DNA of 64,000 nucleotides from Candidatus Mesenet endosymbiont of Phosphuga atrata (GCF_964020175.1 NZ_OZ026541.1:558001-622000), one strand, 5' to 3'. Positions 1-9,440 are shown, counted from the stretch's first letter. A program made the numbers and translations. Notes: generated from the sequence alone by a model not told the origin.

Positions 1-73
1 AGTTATATTATAATTCATTGACATAAATACCCAAATTTATTTTAACTAGATATTATAATAATAATATTAGATA

Positions 74-1279
74 ATGTCAAATAAAAATATTTTATCAAGC
101 TTTGCTTGTGCATTTGATCAAACAAAAGGAAGATTTTTTGATGAAGAAGATGATAAATATCGCAGCTGTTTTCAACGCGATAGAGACCGCATTATTCACT
201 CTGGTGCATTTCGCAAGTTAGAATATAAAACACAAGTATTTATTAATTACACAGGAGATTATTATCGTACAAGATTAACTCACAGTTTAGAAGTAGCACA
301 AGTTGCACGTTCTATATGCAAAAGATTGCGTTTGAATGAAGATATTGCTGAAGCGATATCTTTAGCTCATGATTTAGGACACGCACCTTTTGGTCATGCA
401 GGGGAAGATGCTTTAAATCAAGCAACAAAGAACTTTATTGGTTTTGATCATAATATACAATCTTTAAGAATTTTAACGTATCTTGAGCAGCGATATATTC
501 GTTTCAACGGCATTAACCCTACTTGGGAAATTTTAGAAGGCATCGCCAAACATAATGGTCCTTTACCTGAGAATAAAAAATCTCTAATTACTAATCATTT
601 GGTACAAACAATACCTGAATATGAAAAAAAGAAGGAAAAATATGATTTAAAATTTGCGGAATTCTCAAGCGCTGAAGCCCAAGTTGCTGCAATTTCTGAT
701 GATATAGCTTACAATGCACATGATCTAGATGATGGGCTTAGGGCGAAGTTTTTTACTGTTGATGATTTATCAACTCTTCCTTTATTTGGTGAGTTATTTA
801 AGGAAGTATTGAACGAATATCCAAATTTACCACAAAATAAAATAATATATGAATTTCTAAGGAGAATGATAAATTTCATGATTCAAGATATTGTCAAGCA
901 GGTTGAAAAAAACATTCAAGTTTATAATATTGAGACTTCTGAAGATATAAGGAAGCTAAAAAGGCCTTTAGTGCATTTTTCCCCAGAGCTTACTGAAAGT
1001 AATAAAAAGCTTAAAGAATTTTTAAATGCAAAGGTGTATAGGCATTATAAAATTAATAGAGTAACCAGCAAAGCAAAGCGAATAATTTGCGATCTTTTCA
1101 ATATTTTTCACAATGAACCAAATATATTACCTACAGAATGGAGCAAAATTGCATCTAGCGTAGGTGAAAAACAGCGTTCTATTATAGTTTGTGATTACAT
1201 TGCTGGCATGACTGACAGGTTCGCTATTCAGGAGCATAGAAGAATATTTGATACTTCGTATGAAATGACGTCTTTTTAA
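74..1279 (+). CDS. dgt: dGTP triphosphohydrolase-like protein (HD domain)
   Basis: Hydrolyses dNTPs, classically dGTP to deoxyguanosine and triphosphate, in the cytoplasm. The 401-residue product carries the HD metal-binding signature: His70 in the RLTHSLEV segment, His99-Asp100 in SLAHDLGHAPFGH, and a later ISDDIAYNAHDLDD segment that supplies the remaining acidic ligand. The length fits the short alphaproteobacterial dGTPase-like subfamily rather than the roughly 500-residue E. coli Dgt. No clear Shine-Dalgarno precedes the ATG. ribD starts 7 bases downstream, so the two are probably co-transcribed. The family is certain; the exact nucleotide preference cannot be read from sequence. Confidence 0.93.
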   Translation: MSNKNILSSFACAFDQTKGRFFDEEDDKYRSCFQRDRDRIIHSGAFRKLEYKTQVFINYTGDYYRTRLTHSLEVAQVARSICKRLRLNEDIAEAISLAHDLGHAPFGHAGEDALNQATKNFIGFDHNIQSLRILTYLEQRYIRFNGINPTWEILEGIAKHNGPLPENKKSLITNHLVQTIPEYEKKKEKYDLKFAEFSSAEAQVAAISDDIAYNAHDLDDGLRAKFFTVDDLSTLPLFGELFKEVLNEYPNLPQNKIIYEFLRRMINFMIQDIVKQVEKNIQVYNIETSEDIRKLKRPLVHFSPELTESNKKLKEFLNAKVYRHYKINRVTSKAKRIICDLFNIFHNEPNILPTEWSKIASSVGEKQRSIIVCDYIAGMTDRFAIQEHRRIFDTSYEMTSF

Positions 1280-1286
1280 ATTTTTT

Positions 1287-2375
1287 ATGTACGATGATGA
1301 TCATTTCATGTCAATTGCTTTAAGACTGGCAAAGCGAGGGTTAGGAAACGTCTCACCCAATCCTACAGTTGGCTGCGTTATTGTTCAAGATGATGTTATC
1401 ATAAGTAGAGGCTGGACTCAAGCTGGTGGGCGCCCTCACGCAGAAGTTATCGCCTTAGAACGTGCTGGAAATCTAGCACATAACTCCACTATGTATATTA
1501 CTCTTGAACCATGTTGCCATCATGGAAATACAGCACCCTGCACTGCAGCTATAATTGCTTCCGGCATAAAAAAAGTTGTAGTTGCCACATGCGATCCAGA
1601 TAGTCGTGTATCAGGTAAAGGGATTGAAGCCTTATTAAAGGCAGGAATCGAAGTAAAATGCGATGTGATGAAAAAAGAAGCAGAAGAATTAAATGCTGGA
1701 TTTTTTTACAGCAAAAAACTATTCAGGCCTTTTATAACATTAAAGATGGCAATGTCCTTTGATGGCAAAATTGCCACTTCTGCAGGTGAAAGTAAGTGGA
1801 TAACTAGTTCTCTTACTAGAAAATGGGTCCATAAGGTTAGGGCTGAGCACGATGCCGTTATGATAGGTGGTAATACTTTAGAAATTGATGATCCTATGCT
1901 AGATTGCCGCCTACCTGGACTTGAAGAGCAATCGCCAATGAGGATCATAATAGATGGCAAAGCAAGATTAAAACCAGAGCATCAGATTGCAAAAACAGCT
2001 AGTAAAATAAAGACTGTAGTAATTACAGACCGTGAACCAAAGGAAAGAATAAAACATATTGATTATCTTATAGCTGATAATTACAAAACTTCTCTAAAGG
2101 AGGTAATGCAAGAACTAACAACAAAGTTTGGTATCACCAGACTATTAGTAGAAGGTGGAGGCATTCTATTTACAGAATTGCTTAAGCAAAAGCTGGCTGA
2201 CAGAATAATTTGCTGCAGAGCGGGCAAAATTCTTGGCAATGAAGCGCTACCTGCAATAGGAAATTTAAACATTGTAGATATAAGTCAATGTTATGCCCTA
2301 AAAAAAGTTGAGTCATTCAACTTTAGCGATGACATAATTGAAATATGGGACACTAAGACAACAACTTTCTTATAG
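1287..2375 (+). CDS. ribD: Bifunctional riboflavin deaminase/reductase RibD
   Basis: Catalyses two successive riboflavin-pathway steps: deamination of the pyrimidine from GTP cyclohydrolase II, then NADPH-dependent reduction of the ribosyl side chain. The N-terminal cytidine-deaminase-type domain (about residues 1-145) keeps the zinc ligands His51 and Glu53 (HAEVIALERA) and Cys76/Cys85 (PCCHHGNTAPC). The C-terminal reductase domain (about 150-355) begins near FITLKMAMSFDGK and includes LLVEGGG. At 362 residues it is full length. It sits 7 bases after dgt with no visible Shine-Dalgarno. Riboflavin synthesis is a known nutritional contribution of some Wolbachia strains, so an intact gene is meaningful. 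Confidence 0.95.
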   Translation: MYDDDHFMSIALRLAKRGLGNVSPNPTVGCVIVQDDVIISRGWTQAGGRPHAEVIALERAGNLAHNSTMYITLEPCCHHGNTAPCTAAIIASGIKKVVVATCDPDSRVSGKGIEALLKAGIEVKCDVMKKEAEELNAGFFYSKKLFRPFITLKMAMSFDGKIATSAGESKWITSSLTRKWVHKVRAEHDAVMIGGNTLEIDDPMLDCRLPGLEEQSPMRIIIDGKARLKPEHQIAKTASKIKTVVITDREPKERIKHIDYLIADNYKTSLKEVMQELTTKFGITRLLVEGGGILFTELLKQKLADRIICCRAGKILGNEALPAIGNLNIVDISQCYALKKVESFNFSDDIIEIWDTKTTTFL

Positions 2376-2425
2376 CAGAAATATAATAACTATTTTTATA
2401 AAAAAGTAAAATATCAATCTATAAA

Positions 2426-2456
2426 TTGACAAGTATAGCATTATATATTAATATAT
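2426..2456 (+). promoter_or_regulatory. Candidate promoter of the ankyrin gene
   Basis: TTGACA at 2426-2431 is a perfect -35 box. Seventeen bases later TAATAT (2449-2454) can serve as a -10 box. The overlapping block TATATTAATATAT (2444-2456) recurs upstream of the AAA ATPase gene, and in variant form upstream of the charged-protein gene at 48542. It lies 30 bases before the proposed start at 2486, just ahead of the GGGGG ribosome-binding site. In AT-rich DNA such boxes also arise by chance. Confidence 0.4.
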
Positions 2457-2485
2457 TAATTATTATCATAAATTTGGGGGAATTT

Positions 2486-3775
2486 ATGTCACTTGAAAAA
2501 CAATTAGCTTATGAAGCAGAGAAAGGCGATATAGAAAAAGTACGTTCTTCACTAAAAGAAGGAGCAGATGTTAATTATAAAAGTTATTATGATGAGACAC
2601 CTTTACACAGTGCTGTCATATATGGTCATACAGAGATTGCAAAGTTGCTTTTAGATAAGGAAGCAAATATTGAGGCAAGTTATTATAGTAAGACACCTTT
2701 ACACTATGCTGCCGAATATGGTCGTACAGAGATCGCACAGTGGCTTTTAGATGAGAGAGCAGATGCTGAGGCTAAAATTAATAATCATCAGGTACCTACA
2801 CCTTTGCATGAGGCTGCCATGAATGGTCATACAGGGGTTGCAGAGTTGCTTTTAAAGCATGGAGTAAATGTTGATGTTGAAAATTGTTATGGTGAGACAC
2901 CTTTACATAAGGCTGTAAACAACGGTCATACAAAGATTGTACGATTGCTTCTAAAGTATGGAGCAAGTATTAAGATCCGAGATTTTCTTGGTGAGATACC
3001 TTTACACGGCGCTGCCTACCGTGGTTATATAGAGATTGTATGGTTGCTTTTAGAGAATGGAGTAAATGTTAATGCTAAAGATAATAAGGGGAAGACACCT
3101 TTACGCCAGGCTGCTGAAAGAGATCGTACAGAGATTGTAGTATTGCTTTTAATTTATGGCGCAATTTTACATGATGATACTAAACATATAATAAACAATT
3201 CATCTAAACTTAAAAAATGCTTTACAGCATTTAAACAAATAAAAGCAATGCCGCACTTAGGTAAATTAATAGAAGCAAACACAAAAAAAGAAGGTGCAAA
3301 AACTATTGCTAGTTACATAAACAATGAAGCAGAAGGACAAAAGTTAATTGAAGAGTTCAAAACAATTAAAGAAAAATATAGCTCTGATGAGCAGTTGTCT
3401 TTTGTACCTGAGCATATGTTAGATTTTGTTGAGCATATCACCATAAAATTTTTAAAATTTCATACAGATAATAAAAAGGCAATTAAGCTATTGTTAGAAC
3501 AAAAAGATGATATTAAAATAACCAAAGCAGTACTAGTTGATAGTAAAATAACTGATAAAACAAGAGATGAATATGAAAGATTACCTAATGAAATAATACA
3601 AGAGATATCATCATATTCAAATCTAAATGAATTAAATTTTGATAATGCATTATTAGCTTTAAACGAAAAAGCAGATGTGTTTTTAAGTGAATTAAAAAAT
3701 GTTTATCAAAGTCCAAGTACAGCATTAGCTGCATCTCAGCCAGAAGTAGTTTCCGGACAATGTTACATAAAGTAG
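2486..3775 (+). CDS. Ankyrin-repeat protein (seven repeats, candidate effector)
   Basis: A 429-residue protein with about seven ankyrin repeats between residues 4 and 235. Several keep the canonical TPLH and GHTEIxxLLL segments, for example ETPLHSAVIYGHTEIAKLLL. The C-terminal 190 residues are charged, predicted helical, and contain no repeat I recognise. Ankyrin repeats bind proteins and are common in Wolbachia proteins aimed at the host, but the partner is unknown. The frame is open to 2426; I choose 2486 because GGGGG (2476-2480) lies 5 bases before that ATG and because residues added upstream would be a meaningless hydrophobic string. Neighbouring repeats are similar at DNA level, which suggests recent duplication. 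There is no signal peptide. Confidence 0.88.
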   Translation: MSLEKQLAYEAEKGDIEKVRSSLKEGADVNYKSYYDETPLHSAVIYGHTEIAKLLLDKEANIEASYYSKTPLHYAAEYGRTEIAQWLLDERADAEAKINNHQVPTPLHEAAMNGHTGVAELLLKHGVNVDVENCYGETPLHKAVNNGHTKIVRLLLKYGASIKIRDFLGEIPLHGAAYRGYIEIVWLLLENGVNVNAKDNKGKTPLRQAAERDRTEIVVLLLIYGAILHDDTKHIINNSSKLKKCFTAFKQIKAMPHLGKLIEANTKKEGAKTIASYINNEAEGQKLIEEFKTIKEKYSSDEQLSFVPEHMLDFVEHITIKFLKFHTDNKKAIKLLLEQKDDIKITKAVLVDSKITDKTRDEYERLPNEIIQEISSYSNLNELNFDNALLALNEKADVFLSELKNVYQSPSTALAASQPEVVSGQCYIK

Positions 3776-3850
3776 GGAATTTCCCAACTCATACAGAAAC
3801 TTGGTTCTTTAAAAAGACTTAGCGAGTCATTAGACTAGATAAATAATTTT

Positions 3851-5248
3851 TTAGCTACTTAATGACTCATCATCTGCACATAGCACCGACTCATGTATCA
3901 TTTCAGAGAGAGTTGGATGAGGAAATATTGATGATTTTATATCAAGATCCACTGCTTCAAGTTGTCTGCTGACAACGTAAGTGCTGATCATCTCGGTAAC
4001 CTCTGCTCCAATCATGTGAGCACCAAGTAATTCTCCTGTTTTTTTATCAATAATAGTTTTTACCATTCCCTCATCTTCACCTATTACAATGGATTTGCCA
4101 TTACAATTGGAAAGAAATTTACCCACTTTTATCTCATATCCATTTTCTATCGCCTGCTTTTCGGTGAGCCCAACACTTGCTATTTGTGGATAAGAATATA
4201 TGCAACTAGGTATATTTTCTTTTTTTAAACAAATAGCATTTTTTCCTGCAATTTTCTCTGCACATATTACTCCTTCATGGCTTGCCTTGTGCGCTAGGCA
4301 TGGGTTGCCAACGACATCACCAATAGCGTAAATTCCTGGTTCCGCTGTTTCATACCACTGATTTGTTTTTATAAAACCTAAGTTATCTTTTACGATTTTA
4401 GTGTTCTCAAGACCAATATCTTCAGTGTTAGGTTGCACTCCAACAGCCAAAAGAACCCTATCTACTTCTACTTGAATCGACTTACCTTTATTATCGATTA
4501 TACTTAGTTCTACAGAGTCATTTTTTTTATTTAAAATTTTAGCAGTACTGTTTGTATATATCTCCATTTTCTGTTTAACAAATATATCTTGTGCTAACTT
4601 AGAAATATCTTGATCCTCAAGCGGCAAAATGCGATCTTGCGCTTCTACAATAATAACTTTGCTGCCCATTGTGTTATAGAAACTTGCAAATTCTATACCA
4701 ATTGCTCCAGAGCCTATTATAAGTAGAGATTTAGGTAATACTTTTGGCACCATAGCGCTTTTCGCATTCCATATTAGGTTATTATCTGCTTCCATACCAG
4801 GAAGGCTGCGCGCTCTTGCTCCAGTTGCCAAAATAATGTGTTTTGCAGATATGCTAACTTTTTCCTTACCACTTGTGATGTCTACTGTATTTTTATTAGC
4901 TATCCTACCAAACCCTTTATGAACAGTGATACTATATTTATTCATTAAATAACTAATACCACTTGCTAATTTAGCCACAACATCTCTAGAACGCTTTACT
5001 ACATTTTCTATGTTAAAACTTATATCTTTAACTTCTATGCCGAAATCTTTCGCTTTTTTTATTGAATGATACAGCTCAGAAGTTTTCAGTAATGACTTTG
5101 TTGGAATGCATCCCCAGTTTAAACATACACCGCCTAAGTTTTCCTCTTTTTCAACTAAAGCAGTTTTAAGGCCAAGCTGTGCTGCTTTTATTGCTGCTAC
5201 ATAGCCACCAGGTCCACTGCCTATAACAATTAAATCATAATCTGTCAT
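3851..5248 (-). CDS. lpdA: Dihydrolipoamide dehydrogenase (first copy, E3)
   Basis: FAD flavoprotein that reoxidises lipoyl groups of a 2-oxoacid dehydrogenase complex, passing electrons to NAD+. The 465-residue protein shows the N-terminal FAD-binding GSGPGG motif, the redox disulfide Cys42/Cys47 (GGVCLNWGCIPTKS), the NAD-binding GSGAIGIEFASF segment, and the C-terminal HPTLSE His-Glu pair at the active site. A second, clearly different copy lies at 43578-44975. The WGCIPTK form resembles alphaproteobacterial pyruvate dehydrogenase E3, so I tentatively assign this one to pyruvate dehydrogenase. It is convergent with the ankyrin gene. Confidence 0.95.
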   Translation of the reverse strand: MTDYDLIVIGSGPGGYVAAIKAAQLGLKTALVEKEENLGGVCLNWGCIPTKSLLKTSELYHSIKKAKDFGIEVKDISFNIENVVKRSRDVVAKLASGISYLMNKYSITVHKGFGRIANKNTVDITSGKEKVSISAKHIILATGARARSLPGMEADNNLIWNAKSAMVPKVLPKSLLIIGSGAIGIEFASFYNTMGSKVIIVEAQDRILPLEDQDISKLAQDIFVKQKMEIYTNSTAKILNKKNDSVELSIIDNKGKSIQVEVDRVLLAVGVQPNTEDIGLENTKIVKDNLGFIKTNQWYETAEPGIYAIGDVVGNPCLAHKASHEGVICAEKIAGKNAICLKKENIPSCIYSYPQIASVGLTEKQAIENGYEIKVGKFLSNCNGKSIVIGEDEGMVKTIIDKKTGELLGAHMIGAEVTEMISTYVVSRQLEAVDLDIKSSIFPHPTLSEMIHESVLCADDESLSS

Positions 5249-5391
5249 CTGATCTTTGATAAAAAACTTAAATTATAATATCAGAAATATTGTGTGCGTA
5301 AAGAGTAGCAGTTATCGCAGAGAAAAATCCTTTACTTGCAAGATTTATGCATCTTTTCTAAGATTTATTAATTTCAATACGATACTAAAAA

Positions 5392-7347
5392 ATGATAAAT
5401 GATTATTTTAATATGGCAAAGGCCATAAGGTTTTTATCAATTGATGCGGTACAGAAAGCTGCATCAGGGCATCCAGGAATGCCGCTTGGGATGGCAGATG
5501 TTGCAACTGTTTTGTTTTCAGAATTTTTACGCCACAACCCAAGTGATCCAAATTGGTTTAATAGAGATAGATTTATCTTATCAAACGGTCACGGCTCAAT
5601 GCTACTGTATTCGATTTTATACTTAACTGGTTATATAGGAATTGATGAAATAAAAAACTTTAGACAGCTTGGTTCTAAAACTCCGGGTCATCCAGAGTAT
5701 GGATTAACGCCAGGGGTAGAAGTAACCACAGGTCCACTAGGACAAGGTTTTGCTTGCTCAGTTGGGATGGCAATAGCTGAAGCTGTTTTAAGAGAACGTT
5801 TTGGTCCAGATTTGGTTAATCATCACACTTACGTTATGCTAGGTGATGGCTGCTTGATGGAAGGGGTAAGTTCTGAAGCTGCATCACTTGCTGGTCATTT
5901 GAAGTTAAATAAGCTTATTGCCATTTTTGACGATAATAATATATCGATAGATGGTAGTGTAGATTTAGCATTATCAGATGATATCACTGCTCGTTTTCTC
6001 TCATACGGATGGAATGTGGAAAGCATTGATGGCCACAATTATGCTCAAATTTCAAGCGCCATCAAAAATGCACATAACTCCGATAGGCCCTCTCTTATTC
6101 GCTGCAAAACTACTATTGGTAAATTTGCTGCAGAATATGCTGGTAAATCTTGTGCTCATAGTGGTCCATTTAAAGAAAGTGCAGTGCTTAAAATGCGTCA
6201 GGATTTAAATTGGAAGCATGAGCCATTTATTATTCCACAAGACATGTTAAATATGTGGAGGAAGACAGTAGAAAGAGCTAGATCTGGTTACGAAAAATAT
6301 AATGAAAAGCTTAATTCCAATGCAGAACTTAAAAGAATTATAGAGAAGCCTCCTAATGTAAAAGAGGTATTGGAAAATTTAAAAAAACAGATCTTTAACT
6401 TAAAGCCAAGTGAAGCAACTAGGCGCTCATTTGGTAGGGTTATGGAGGAATTGACAAAAATCATGCCAGAGCTTATAGGTGGTTCTGCTGATTTGAGTGA
6501 TTCAAACTGTACAAAATACCCGCATATGCAAATTATAAGTCGAAACAATTTTAATGGTTCATATATTCATTTTGGAGTACGAGAGCACGCGATGGCAGCA
6601 TGTATGAATGGCATGGCACTTCATGGTGGGATATTGCCATATGGAGGAACGTTTTTAGTATTTTCTGATTACTGCCGTCCTGCAATTCGTCTGTCAGCTT
6701 TGATGAAGCAGCAGGTGATATATGTAATGACGCATGACTCCATTGGCCTTGGTGAAGATGGGCCAACGCATCAACCAGTTGAGCACCTTGCATCACTGAG
6801 GGCAATTCCAAATCTTCTTGTGTTTAGGCCAGCTGATGCACTTGAGACTTTAGAATGTTTGGATATTGCTTTAAGCTCTAAAGACTCACCTTCCCTTTTT
6901 GTGTTATCGAGGCAAAATTTAAACTACATGGGCAGACCATATCAAAAGGAAAATCTCTGTGAATTTGGTGGGTATATTCTATCTGAGTATAAAGATAGCT
7001 TAGATGTCACCATATTTGCTACAGGTTCAGAGGTTGAAATTGCCATAGAAACAAAGAATAAACTCCAGCAAAAAGGAATTGGAGTAAGAGTTGTATCCAT
7101 GCCGTGCTGGCAACTTTTTGATCAGCAAAGCAATAAATACAAGTTAGAAATTTTAAATAATAATAACATTAAAGCTGCAGTTGAAGCAGGAAGCAGCCTG
7201 GGGTGGCATAAATATATAGGTCAAGATGGAATTTTTGTTGGTATGGAAAGCTTTGGCTGCTCTGCTCCATATAAGAAACTATATGAACATTTTAACATCA
7301 ACGCTGATAGTTTAGTTAAAAAGATATTAGATAAATTAAGAAAATAG
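5392..7347 (+). CDS. tkt: Transketolase
   Basis: Thiamine-diphosphate enzyme transferring two-carbon ketol units in the non-oxidative pentose phosphate pathway, feeding ribose and erythrose phosphates. The 651-residue length is normal. The thiamine-binding segment starts at GDGCLMEGVSSEA and continues to DDNNISIDG. The central pyrimidine-binding domain includes FGVREHAMAACMNGMALHGG, and the substrate-binding segment DSIGLGEDGPTHQPVEHL is present. The C-terminal domain is complete. No obvious Shine-Dalgarno precedes the ATG. It is divergent from lpdA, with about 140 bases between them. Confidence 0.96.
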   Translation: MINDYFNMAKAIRFLSIDAVQKAASGHPGMPLGMADVATVLFSEFLRHNPSDPNWFNRDRFILSNGHGSMLLYSILYLTGYIGIDEIKNFRQLGSKTPGHPEYGLTPGVEVTTGPLGQGFACSVGMAIAEAVLRERFGPDLVNHHTYVMLGDGCLMEGVSSEAASLAGHLKLNKLIAIFDDNNISIDGSVDLALSDDITARFLSYGWNVESIDGHNYAQISSAIKNAHNSDRPSLIRCKTTIGKFAAEYAGKSCAHSGPFKESAVLKMRQDLNWKHEPFIIPQDMLNMWRKTVERARSGYEKYNEKLNSNAELKRIIEKPPNVKEVLENLKKQIFNLKPSEATRRSFGRVMEELTKIMPELIGGSADLSDSNCTKYPHMQIISRNNFNGSYIHFGVREHAMAACMNGMALHGGILPYGGTFLVFSDYCRPAIRLSALMKQQVIYVMTHDSIGLGEDGPTHQPVEHLASLRAIPNLLVFRPADALETLECLDIALSSKDSPSLFVLSRQNLNYMGRPYQKENLCEFGGYILSEYKDSLDVTIFATGSEVEIAIETKNKLQQKGIGVRVVSMPCWQLFDQQSNKYKLEILNNNNIKAAVEAGSSLGWHKYIGQDGIFVGMESFGCSAPYKKLYEHFNINADSLVKKILDKLRK

Positions 7348-7405
7348 CTTTATTTTTTAATAAAATAATGTTATAATATAAACCATTTAAATATATAGAG
7401 ATATT

Positions 7406-7690
7406 ATGTTCATCAATTACTATGAAGTGCTAGGTGTAGATAGAAATGCTACTGAAGGTGAGATAAGGGAAGTATATAAAAAATTAGCACTAAAGCACCA
7501 CTCAAATAAATCAATTGAAAATTGCGTGAAAAACTTATCTAAAAATTTAAAGCCGTTGATGGATAAGTACATTCAGAATTCTGGCAGCCCCGCTAAAAGA
7601 GCTCAAATGTCTGATTCCAAAGATAGCCCTAGTACTTCCTTTGATACTACAAAAGTAGAAAAAGATAATAAGAATTGTATAATTATGTAA
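7406..7690 (+). CDS. Small degenerate J-domain protein with C-terminal CaaX box
   Basis: A 94-residue protein. Residues 5-35 follow helices I and II of a DnaJ J-domain (YYEVLGVDRNATEGEIREVY, then KKLALKHHSNK). The invariant HPD tripeptide, which stimulates Hsp70 ATPase, is replaced by HSN at 32-34, so it should not be a normal Hsp70 co-chaperone. Helix III is poorly conserved, and a polar Ser/Lys-rich tail (residues 60-90) follows. The protein ends Cys-Ile-Ile-Met, a textbook CaaX farnesylation signal, preceded by several lysines. Bacteria do not prenylate proteins this way, but some secreted effectors use host prenyltransferases. I infer a possible host-membrane-targeted effector. A chance CaaX ending on a decaying J protein is the alternative. 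Confidence 0.75.
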   Translation: MFINYYEVLGVDRNATEGEIREVYKKLALKHHSNKSIENCVKNLSKNLKPLMDKYIQNSGSPAKRAQMSDSKDSPSTSFDTTKVEKDNKNCIIM

Positions 7691-7725
7691 TAAAGTAGAG
7701 AGTTAAACGCAAAAATAAGAATGTA

Positions 7726-7750
7726 TTGGATTGGAACTATTCCAATCCAA
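7726..7750 (+). terminator. Strong hairpin after the J-like gene
   Basis: A perfect 11-bp inverted repeat (TTGGATTGGAA / TTCCAATCCAA) with the 3-base loop CTA lies 36 bases after the J-like stop codon. The right arm is followed by A's rather than T's, so it is not a canonical intrinsic terminator for the plus strand. It may stabilise the 3' end of the transcript or end transcription less efficiently. Confidence 0.4.
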
Positions 7751-7874
7751 AAAAATCATAAAATGGAATATATCAATTAAAAAATTTTAAGATAAATTTT
7801 TTGTATTAACCCTTTTTTACTATGTAGCTGCTAATTTATTCTGTAATATATAACTTGTGTTGCTGGGGTAAAGT

Positions 7875-8660
7875 GTGATGCTATTTTACACTATGGGTAT
7901 ATTTATAGGTAGTGGTAAATACTCAATTAATTTTCTGTCATCCATTGGCAGGATGTTTATTTTTTTTATTAAATCTATCTATCAGTGTTTTTTGCCACCT
8001 TACTACTTTCATACTCTTTTAAAACAAATCATGGAAGTAGGATATTTTTCTCTACCAATTGTTGGCCTAGCTTCAATTTTTATTGGTGCAATAATAGTAC
8101 TGCAAAGTGGATTAAATCCACCAATTATTAACCCTGATTCCATAATACCATATATAGTCGTTACATCAATTACAAGAGAGTTAGGACCGGTTTTAATAGG
8201 GCTAATAATTGCAGGAAAAGTAGGAGCAGCAATAGCAGCAGAAATTGGTACTATGCGTATAAGTGAGCAAATAGATGCACTTATAACGCTTGGTGTTAAT
8301 CCTTTTAAATATCTTATCGCTCCACGAATTATAGCATTGGTCATTACTCTACCTATACTTATAACCTGTGCTAATTTGATAGGAATATATGGAGGATATT
8401 TAGTGGCAGTTTTTGAATTGCATTACAGCCCAGATATATACATAAAACATGCCATCAAATCCTTAAATATGTGCGATTTAACACTTGGACTTATAAAATC
8501 TTTTGTTTTTGGAGCAGTTATATCACTTGTAAGCTGCTATTATGGTTATTCTTGCAAAGAAGGTGCACGTGGTGTCGGAGTTGCAACAACTTCAGCTGTC
8601 GTATTGTCTTCAATTTTTATAATATTATTAAACTATATTATCACTTTAACCTATTCATGA
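7875..8660 (+). CDS. mlaE: Lipid-transport ABC permease, MlaE family
   Basis: Inner-membrane permease of the MlaFED-type phospholipid transporter, which moves lipids between the inner and outer membranes. The 261-residue protein has five or six hydrophobic segments and the family core around SIIPYIVVTSITRELGPVLI, GLIIAGKVGAAIAAEIGTMR and EQIDALITLGVNPFKYLIAP. It starts at GTG 7875 or ATG 7878, the two being adjacent codons; GGGG lies a few bases upstream. Its stop codon overlaps the mlaF start by 4 bases, so the two are translationally coupled. The periplasmic MlaD component is not adjacent. Confidence 0.93.
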   Translation: MMLFYTMGIFIGSGKYSINFLSSIGRMFIFFIKSIYQCFLPPYYFHTLLKQIMEVGYFSLPIVGLASIFIGAIIVLQSGLNPPIINPDSIIPYIVVTSITRELGPVLIGLIIAGKVGAAIAAEIGTMRISEQIDALITLGVNPFKYLIAPRIIALVITLPILITCANLIGIYGGYLVAVFELHYSPDIYIKHAIKSLNMCDLTLGLIKSFVFGAVISLVSCYYGYSCKEGARGVGVATTSAVVLSSIFIILLNYIITLTYS

Positions 8661-9367
8661 GCAATATAATATCAATTTCAGATTTGCATTTGTCCTTTAA
8701 TGGTAGAAAAATACTCGATGGGATTAATTTACAAGTGTCAAGAGGAGAATCCCTAGTTATCATTGGTGAGTCAGGAAGCGGAAAGTCTGTTCTTACTAAG
8801 ATCATCATTGGCCTTATGAGCCCTGATCTAGGAACAATTAAAATAAATATTCCAGGCAATAATAAAGTACTGAATTTTGGAGTTTTGTTTCAAAATAGTG
8901 CCCTATTTGATAGCATAACTGTGTGGGAAAATATATCGTTCAATTTTAAAAAACGTTTAAATGTAAGTGAAAAAGAGGCAAAGAAGCTGGCAATAGATAA
9001 GTTAAATATGGTAAGGTTAAGCCGAGATACAGCTGATATGTTTCCTTTAGAGCTCTCAGGTGGCATGAAAAAAAGGGTAGCACTTGCAAGAGCAATAGCT
9101 CATAGTCCACAAATGATAATCCTTGATGAACCGACGTCTGGACTTGATCCGATAGTAACAGATTTAATTAGTGACATAATAATTAAGTTATCTAATGAAC
9201 TAAATTCAACAATAATTACAATTACACATGATATTCATAGTGCATTTAGAATTGCAAATAAAATAGCAGTACTATACCATGGAAAAATTCTGTTCTGCGG
9301 CACTGTAGAAGAGATAAAAAAGACTAATAATAATTATATTAAAAATTTAATTAAACATGCTGTTTAA
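8657..9367 (+). CDS. mlaF: Lipid-transport ABC ATPase, MlaF family
   Basis: Cytoplasmic ATPase partner of the MlaE permease. The 236-residue protein shows Walker A GESGSGKS (37-44), the Q-loop near LFQNSALFDS, the signature LSGGMKKRVALARAI, Walker B MIILDEPTSGLD and the switch histidine in ITITHD. The frame is open far upstream inside mlaE, but the start at 8657 is fixed by the ATGA overlap with the mlaE stop and by the family N terminus. FQNSALFDSITVWENI is typical of the Mla/Ttg2A group. Confidence 0.94.
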   Translation: MSNIISISDLHLSFNGRKILDGINLQVSRGESLVIIGESGSGKSVLTKIIIGLMSPDLGTIKINIPGNNKVLNFGVLFQNSALFDSITVWENISFNFKKRLNVSEKEAKKLAIDKLNMVRLSRDTADMFPLELSGGMKKRVALARAIAHSPQMIILDEPTSGLDPIVTDLISDIIIKLSNELNSTIITITHDIHSAFRIANKIAVLYHGKILFCGTVEEIKKTNNNYIKNLIKHAV

Positions 9368-9440
9368 TAGATTCAGTGTAAATTCAACTTAAGTATTTAA
9401 TACTCAAATCTATTTATCCATTATAAAAGGCAACATAATC

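Noticed and set aside
18-59. Sigma-70 promoter for dgt (TTGACA at 18-23, TATAAT at 54-59)
   Set aside because: The spacing of 30 bases is too long, and alternative -10 boxes at correct spacing are poor.
2426-2485. Longer ankyrin protein beginning at TTG 2426
   Set aside because: The added 20 residues are translated promoter-like AT sequence; GGGGG and ATG at 2486 give a better start.
3775-3868. Terminator hairpins after the ankyrin gene (GGGAA-T-TTCCC; GAGTCATTA...TAATGACTC)
   Set aside because: The first has a 1-base loop and the second a 27-base loop that overlaps the lpdA end; neither has a T run.
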